From Methanosarcinales archaeon (GTDB lineage Archaea; Halobacteriota; Methanosarcinia; Methanosarcinales; EX4572-44): a DNA stretch of 9,213 nucleotides. Below, in pieces: positions 5,700-9,213 of this stretch. Both the position numbers and the translations under genes were made by a program. The notes beneath the pieces were generated by a model that had not been told where the DNA came from, made no database searches, and saw only the letters and a list, made by a program, of their open reading frames with translations. Numbering within the stretch: the first letter of the stretch is position 1; every line of letters starts with the position of its first letter. The stretch spans positions 1 to 9,213 of the forward strand of contig RXIJ01000001.1 in assembly GCA_004212095.1 (NCBI GenBank), in the 5' to 3' direction.

Positions 5700-6735
5700 T
5701 GCAAGATAAACTGCTATTATTTGGGAAAATTCTGTCAGATAGCCGTTTCATTTCTTCACGTATCCAACCTCTCATTATGATACCCGTCACAAGAACGATT
5801 AATATGCTGATAAATAATATAATAATTTCACCAACGAGATCAAGCTGTAAATTAAAATGATAAAGTATATGGTTAAGTACCTCATACGCAGCATCAGTAG
5901 CAATAGGTGCCGTTAATGCTACAATAGCAAGAGTTAGTGCATTAAGTGCTCGTGTCATGTCATGTGTGTATTTCGATAGATTATTTGTGTAAATTGATTC
6001 TATTGTTTCTGCCAGAGTAGTAATAGATTGAAAACTATTTGAAAAAACAGAAATGTATAATTCGAAATCGTTTATATATCTTTTAAACAATCTTGTAAAC
6101 GATACTGCATAAGTCATCTCTCCTTTAGCCCTGCCAATTAGGTTTCTTGCCTCATCAAAGTCTTTGTAACTCTCTATGTCGGGTTTTATTACTTTATGAT
6201 AATGTATGATTTTCTCATCATATTGGTCTAATAATCTCTCAACGGCCTCGTCCTTGTTAGCAGCAAGCACTGGTTTTAATAATATATCTTCATACTTTGT
6301 ATGATGTGTGTGAGAATGGTAAGCGTCCCGAATTGATATATAAACCCGTTTAGCTACTTCTGGTTGTATTTTTTCCCCAACAGGCACAGTTTTATGATCT
6401 AACTCTATTTTAACAAGTCCATCATCATGAATTGTGCATTTTGCATGAGCCTTTATAGATTTTCCCTTGCCATCATACGCAAAAAAATTGTTTATTTTAT
6501 AATTTTGAATACATACAATAATTTTAAATTTTTTATTATTTTCATCTTCATAATCCCAATAACAATAGCATTCATCAACTGTATCAGTTCCTAATATTTG
6601 ACAAATCTCTATCTTTTCTTCGTTGGATGCAATTTCCCAGCCTTCTCTTGGTATTTTGCTAATACCGTATTCGAAGTGAACTTTTTTAGTTAATATTGGT
6701 ATCCAACCCCAATATATCACTGCATCCATTCCCAT
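5695..6735 (-). CDS. Uncharacterised protein with C-terminal pair of membrane helices
   Basis: 346 residues; I do not recognise the family. Residues 1-130 are mixed strand/helix with several aromatic residues and a YCYWDYEDE stretch. A histidine-rich RDAYHSHTHH lies at 136-145. Residues 160-262 are predicted mostly helical, probably a long coiled segment. Then come hydrophobic segments at about 264-282 and 300-322, followed by a positively charged tail (RGWIREEMKRL). A long helix leading into two closely spaced C-terminal membrane helices resembles the general topology of CorA-type channels, but the GMN signature is absent, so this is shape only. The ATG at 6735 has AAGGA about 10 bases before it. 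AT-rich base use and lack of recognised relatives mark it as accessory. It is followed by a hairpin and preceded by a small gene on the same strand, 117 bases away. Confidence 0.75.
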   Translation of the reverse strand: MGMDAVIYWGWIPILTKKVHFEYGISKIPREGWEIASNEEKIEICQILGTDTVDECYCYWDYEDENNKKFKIIVCIQNYKINNFFAYDGKGKSIKAHAKCTIHDDGLVKIELDHKTVPVGEKIQPEVAKRVYISIRDAYHSHTHHTKYEDILLKPVLAANKDEAVERLLDQYDEKIIHYHKVIKPDIESYKDFDEARNLIGRAKGEMTYAVSFTRLFKRYINDFELYISVFSNSFQSITTLAETIESIYTNNLSKYTHDMTRALNALTLAIVALTAPIATDAAYEVLNHILYHFNLQLDLVGEIIILFISILIVLVTGIIMRGWIREEMKRLSDRIFPNNSSLSCT

Positions 6736-6768
6736 TATATATTCCTTATATTTTTGTAATATTATTCA

Positions 6769-6812
6769 TTAAGAGTAGTTACAAATCATACCTCTTAGTA
6801 CCCCACTCTTAA
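6769..6812. repeat. 8-bp inverted repeat upstream of the 346-aa gene
   Basis: TTAAGAGT (6769-6776) and ACTCTTAA (6805-6812) are perfect inverted copies 28 bases apart, with a further CCTCTTAG between them. They lie in the gap between the 63-aa gene and the start of the 346-aa gene. Possible operator or end of the upstream transcript; too short to decide. Confidence 0.3.
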
Positions 6813-6852
6813 CAGAAAATATAGCTGAAAAGTATTGGTAATAAATAATTAA

Positions 6853-7044
6853 CTACCTATCCAGATGTATGATGCACGATTTTGTTATTTTAGCTGTTTC
6901 CACCATTTTATCCCAGTTAAACCCAAATTGAACAAAACCAATACCCGCATATCTATCTAAGACATCTTTATCTCCATCAGATACTTCAGTGCCGTCCTTA
7001 AATTTTTTGAGAATTTCCTTTTCATTTTTGGTAAATATTGCCAC
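6853..7044 (-). CDS. Small hypothetical protein, possible winged-helix type
   Basis: 63 residues from a GTG start at 7044, supported by AAGGTG seven bases upstream on the coding strand. The protein is charged and helical: EKEILKKFKDG, then SDGDKDVLDRYAGIGFVQFG, ending AKITKSCIIHLDR. A helix, a turn, a second helix and a GFV strand are in the order of small winged-helix DNA-binding proteins, but this is weak. No cysteine cluster, membrane segment or signal is seen. It lies between the MBL-fold nuclease gene and the 346-aa membrane protein, all on the minus strand, and a strong inverted repeat sits about 55-80 bases before its start, which would suit autoregulation (inference). Confidence 0.6.
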   Translation of the reverse strand: MAIFTKNEKEILKKFKDGTEVSDGDKDVLDRYAGIGFVQFGFNWDKMVETAKITKSCIIHLDR

Positions 7045-7097
7045 AACTGCACACCTTCTTTCTACATTTAAAACTAAATTAGATTAGCTTACATCAG

Positions 7098-7126
7098 CAT
7101 ATACATGCATACATGCATGTTATATG
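7098..7126. repeat. Near-perfect inverted repeat between the nuclease and 63-aa genes
   Basis: CATATACATGCAT (7098-7110) and ATGCATGTTATATG (7113-7126) are inverted copies differing by one extra base, with a two-base centre. The core is also a tandem of two ACATGCAT units (7103-7118). It lies just past the stop of the MBL-fold gene and upstream of the 63-aa gene. It may be a terminator stem or an operator for a dimeric regulator. Confidence 0.65.
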
Positions 7127-7135
7127 TTTTAGTAT

Positions 7136-8137
7136 TTAACTTTTATTTTTCGTGAGGGCTATATCCTCTAATGCAGTGGCATTACAGACTTTCCCATTCA
7201 GATAGCTGGAGAATATCTTTGGGTTGTCACCTTTTGGATGGTATATGAGTGCAGTTTTGGTCTGGCAGTGCGCAACCATGCCAAGCAAGCCCCTTACATC
7301 TGTATGATCACTGATCTGGATTGTGGGGTAGTAATAGTAATTACTGCTGGTAAGTATGAATCTGCGCAGCATGTTGTTAGTAGTAGAGAGTTCATGAGGT
7401 GCAACAATACACACATCAGCACCATCATTTATTCCAACGAGTTCTCCTGCATCTGGCAACAACGACTGTGTTAATCGAAGACCCTTTGATGACATTCCAA
7501 TGGCATCATCAAACCCGGAATTTCGAAGCAGACTTACTGCACGCTGTGTTTTTCCAAAGGCATAAGCGCCAAAGACAACATTACCACAATCGGTCGTCTT
7601 GATAAAACTATTAACATCATCTTCAAAATAACAGGTTGAATCGTGTGGATTTCCATAGTTTGCCTCTGTTACAAGCACGTCACAACAAGGTAGTGATGAA
7701 TAATCCTTCACATCTCCTGTAACCAATATCCTCACACCGTTTTCATTTTCCCAGTAGTAAGCAGTGGAACCTATCGTATGGCCTGTGTGAAATGTTGAAA
7801 CTTCTGTACCGCCTGCGTAGAATTTCTCCCCCACTCCAAAGGATAACCCATTGAATTCATGCTCATGCAGTATTTCAAGTGCTTCAGCAGTTTCTGTTGA
7901 TGCTGCTGACAGGTTTGATTTCATGGCTGATTTGCCATAGTGGTCTGAATGTGCATGGGTAATCAAATAACAATCAGGTTGTAGCATTTTTTTCGAAAAA
8001 CACGTGGTGTCAACCGAGAAAAACCTTTCTTTTCCATCTGTGTCATTAAAACCCAAAGATACATGAGGTTTTACACCCCTGCCTGATGCCACTCTGATAG
8101 GTGTCACACCAAATTCTTTAAACGCATCAGAAGCCAT
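7136..8137 (-). CDS. MBL-fold exonuclease-like protein (β-CASP-like, COG1236 type)
   Basis: 333 residues. The metal-binding motif H61AHSDH66 is followed by H120 (HTGH) and D142 (VTGDVKD), the standard order of the metallo-β-lactamase fold for two zinc ions. Later motifs fit the β-CASP nuclease branch: E158ANYG (usually E[S/A]TYG), AFGKTQRAV (193-201), and SDHTD (276-280) in place of SDHAD. Relatives include mRNA 3'-end processing factor-like proteins and ligase-associated exonucleases; I cannot separate these from sequence alone. At 333 residues it matches the short ligase-associated type more than the KH-containing aCPSF. All metal ligands look present, so it should be active in the cytoplasm on RNA or DNA. 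The start has AGGAT about 8 bases upstream of the ATG. It is divergent from the YdjM-like gene and separated from the 63-aa gene by the inverted repeat. Confidence 0.88.
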   Translation of the reverse strand: MASDAFKEFGVTPIRVASGRGVKPHVSLGFNDTDGKERFFSVDTTCFSKKMLQPDCYLITHAHSDHYGKSAMKSNLSAASTETAEALEILHEHEFNGLSFGVGEKFYAGGTEVSTFHTGHTIGSTAYYWENENGVRILVTGDVKDYSSLPCCDVLVTEANYGNPHDSTCYFEDDVNSFIKTTDCGNVVFGAYAFGKTQRAVSLLRNSGFDDAIGMSSKGLRLTQSLLPDAGELVGINDGADVCIVAPHELSTTNNMLRRFILTSSNYYYYPTIQISDHTDVRGLLGMVAHCQTKTALIYHPKGDNPKIFSSYLNGKVCNATALEDIALTKNKS

Positions 8138-8273
8138 TAGTATATCCTGTAGTTGGTTGTATTTTCTTTAATGTATCTACTATCACACACTGCTTGCATA
8201 TAAAACAGTTACTGCCTATCACTTCACACCACTTTTTCTTTTTCCCTGATCTTTAGGTGTTACTGGGGCACGT

Positions 8274-8303
8274 TTAATATATATTTGGCAGCAATATACA
8301 GGA
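8274..8303 (+). promoter_or_regulatory. Promoter and ribosome binding site of the YdjM-like gene
   Basis: TTAATATATATT at 8274-8285 is a strong TATA box, and AGGA at 8300-8303 lies five bases before the ATG at 8309. The expected transcript start is near 8303-8307, so the leader would be very short. A TTG at 8285 in the same frame sits inside the TATA box and is not a credible start. Confidence 0.55.
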
Positions 8304-8308
8304 ATAAT

Positions 8309-8749
8309 ATGAAACGGTTAACCCATGCTGCTTGCGGAATACTGCTTGCATCGATAATGACACGACTGACATTACAGGATATTTCAATCAGCATTCTCTG
8401 CTGGGCAGTAATATGGTCAGTTATCAGTGACGTTGATGTTCACATTCCAATGATGAAACATCGAGGAATTACGCATACACTCATCTTTGCACTGTTTTCC
8501 GGTGCCATAGTGATTGCGTTCGGAAAAACTCCATCCACCGAGTTTTATGCAGCTCTTGCTATGTTCTGCGTGATCCTGCATATATTGGTAGACTCTATAA
8601 CTCTAAGTGGAGTAGCATTGTGGATGCCGTTTAGCACAAAGAAGGTAAGATTTCCAATCATTGGAGGAAAAATAAGATATGATGATTGGGCTGCAAATAT
8701 AAGCATCCAGATTATCGCCATCATAGCTGCAATAATAATTAGCAGTTGA
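8309..8749 (+). CDS. YdjM/DUF457-type membrane-bound metal-dependent hydrolase
   Basis: 146 residues from the ATG at 8309. The family's motifs are in order: H6 in MKRLTHAACG, D41VDVHIP, K50HRGITHT57, and H91ILVDSITLSG101 followed by WMPFSTKKVRFP. The histidines and aspartates are the presumed metal ligands. About four hydrophobic segments (roughly 8-22, 27-40, 56-72 and 82-98, plus a C-terminal one at 130-145) place it in the membrane. In bacteria YdjM is LexA-regulated; the substrate is unknown. An earlier TTG at 8285 would add eight residues but is unlikely because the TATA box lies there. The gene stands alone, divergent from the MBL-fold gene, and nothing coding follows on its strand. Confidence 0.88.
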   Translation: MKRLTHAACGILLASIMTRLTLQDISISILCWAVIWSVISDVDVHIPMMKHRGITHTLIFALFSGAIVIAFGKTPSTEFYAALAMFCVILHILVDSITLSGVALWMPFSTKKVRFPIIGGKIRYDDWAANISIQIIAIIAAIIISS

Positions 8750-8953
8750 GTTTTATGGCACTATCTAAAAAACCAGTGATTTTATAATGGCGTATTGAGA
8801 AATAATGAAATTCCCAGTAAATAGTTTACTCAATTTGAAAATCATCGATCGCGAGATGACTTTTCTCACTGCAGAAAGGTGCAAAGGGTGCAAAGACACC
8901 TATTTTCTCTGCGCCTTTTTGCTTGACTCCGTGTTTTAGCATTCCTTTTCATG
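8750..8953. other. Non-coding gap after the YdjM-like gene
   Basis: No gene is supported here. The stretch holds a small TCATC/GATGA hairpin at 8842-8859 around CGATCGCGA and the larger hairpin described separately. Two 68-71-aa plus-strand frames at 8923-9166 run antisense to the transposase remnant and look non-coding. Confidence 0.6.
8881..8922. repeat. Large imperfect hairpin with GGTGCAAAG direct repeats
   Basis: GCAAAGGGTGCAAAGA (8881-8896) pairs with TCTCTGCGCCTTTTTGC (8906-8922) over about 15 pairs including G-T pairs, with one bulge and one mismatch, around a nine-base loop. The left part is a tandem of GGTGCAAAG-like units (8878-8895). Similar GCAAAG-rich sequence is a familiar intergenic repeat in several prokaryotes (recalled, not checked). 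It may be a dispersed repeat, or the terminator region of the YdjM-like gene, since a T-rich stretch follows. Confidence 0.5.
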
Positions 8954-9053
8954 ACCAGATACTCAAGAAATGGTATGCTTTGTATGCAGAGTTATTACAA
9001 CCCCCGATTGTGCACTTGCAAAATAGCAAACATTATAGTCAAACACCCAACAT

Positions 9054-9213
9054 TCAGGACTTTCGGATATATTCAATTGGATTCGAGATCCGGGGAATAT
9101 GTGGGAAGGTACACAAGTACAATATCTAGTTTCTCCGCACATTCCTGTACTATTTTTGCCTTGTGAGAACTAAAGTTATCCGGTATTGTGATAATCCTTC
9201 CTTTCGGGTTTGC
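9054..9213 (-). mobile_element. IS630-type transposase, frameshifted 3' part, runs off the window
   Basis: Reading the minus strand from the last base gives NPKGRIITIPDNFSSHKAK, then ECAEKLDIVLVYLPTYSPDL. This is the DDE domain of IS630-family (Tc1/mariner-like) transposases, whose usual text is DN...H.A......LP.YSPDLNPIE..W. The D of PDN is the second catalytic aspartate. The frame then reads ESN and stops at 9075-9073. Removing one base (9084) restores NPIEYIRKS, which carries the catalytic glutamate, before a further TGA at 9056-9054. So the end is broken by at least one insertion and a stop. A weak trace of the family's C-terminal F...W helix may continue to about 8955 (HFLSIW). The element is dead at this end; the other half lies to the right. 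Confidence 0.85.

Noticed and set aside
5415..5860. Plus-strand frames of 71-121 aa
   Set aside because: Antisense to trmJ and the 346-aa gene, low-complexity composition, no start signals.
9076..9098. T-arm-like sequence GGATTCGAGATCC suggesting a tRNA gene
   Set aside because: No D-arm, anticodon arm or acceptor stem fits around it, and it lies in the transposase coding remnant.
8923..9166. Two overlapping plus-strand frames of 68 and 71 aa
   Set aside because: Antisense to the IS630 transposase remnant, which has clear family motifs.

Overview
The window looks like a piece of a euryarchaeal chromosome, most likely from the Methanosarcinales (methanogen or ANME-like); this is inferred from gene content, not from a marker gene. 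Archaeal signs are a Pth2-type peptidyl-tRNA hydrolase, two archaeal RecJ-like DHH proteins, one of them linked to a DnaJ-type zinc finger, an archaeal-type TrmJ, DUF116 and β-CASP-like nuclease genes, and TATA boxes placed for short-leader or leaderless transcripts. No rRNA, tRNA or CRISPR array was found.

Layout. Positions 1-225 hold the 3' end of a DHH/RecJ-like gene. Positions 226-1373 are a decayed accessory patch on the minus strand: a TIR-domain gene with a C-terminal zinc ribbon, split by a one-base frameshift, and upstream of it the C-terminal remnant of a tyrosine recombinase that still carries the active-site tyrosine motif. Positions 1374-3394 (+) hold a two-gene unit, a 69-aa DnaJ-type zinc-finger protein overlapping by ATGA a 604-aa S1/OB/DHH/DHHA1 nuclease. 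These two parts are normally one protein in COG1107, so the junction is either a gene fission with coupled translation or a -1 frameshift site. Positions 3417-5600 (-) carry DUF116, pth2, a small conserved protein and trmJ, which is mostly translation and tRNA housekeeping. Positions 5695-7044 (-) carry two orphans, a 346-aa protein with two C-terminal membrane helices and a 63-aa protein. Positions 7136-8137 (-) encode an MBL-fold nuclease-like protein, and 8309-8749 (+) a YdjM/DUF457-type membrane hydrolase transcribed divergently from it. The right end (about 9054-9213, minus) is the C-terminal DDE part of a frameshifted IS630-type transposase that runs off the window, and a hairpin-forming repeat lies beside it.

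Function as a whole. The core genes concern nucleic-acid metabolism (two DHH nucleases, an MBL nuclease) and translation (Pth2, TrmJ). The accessory material is a broken TIR gene, a recombinase remnant and a transposase remnant, which suggests an old integrated element or defence cargo now decaying between core genes. I see no complete novel system. The best leads are the split zinc finger/DHH pair, the TIR plus recombinase scar, and the unassigned 346-aa membrane protein with its small neighbour.
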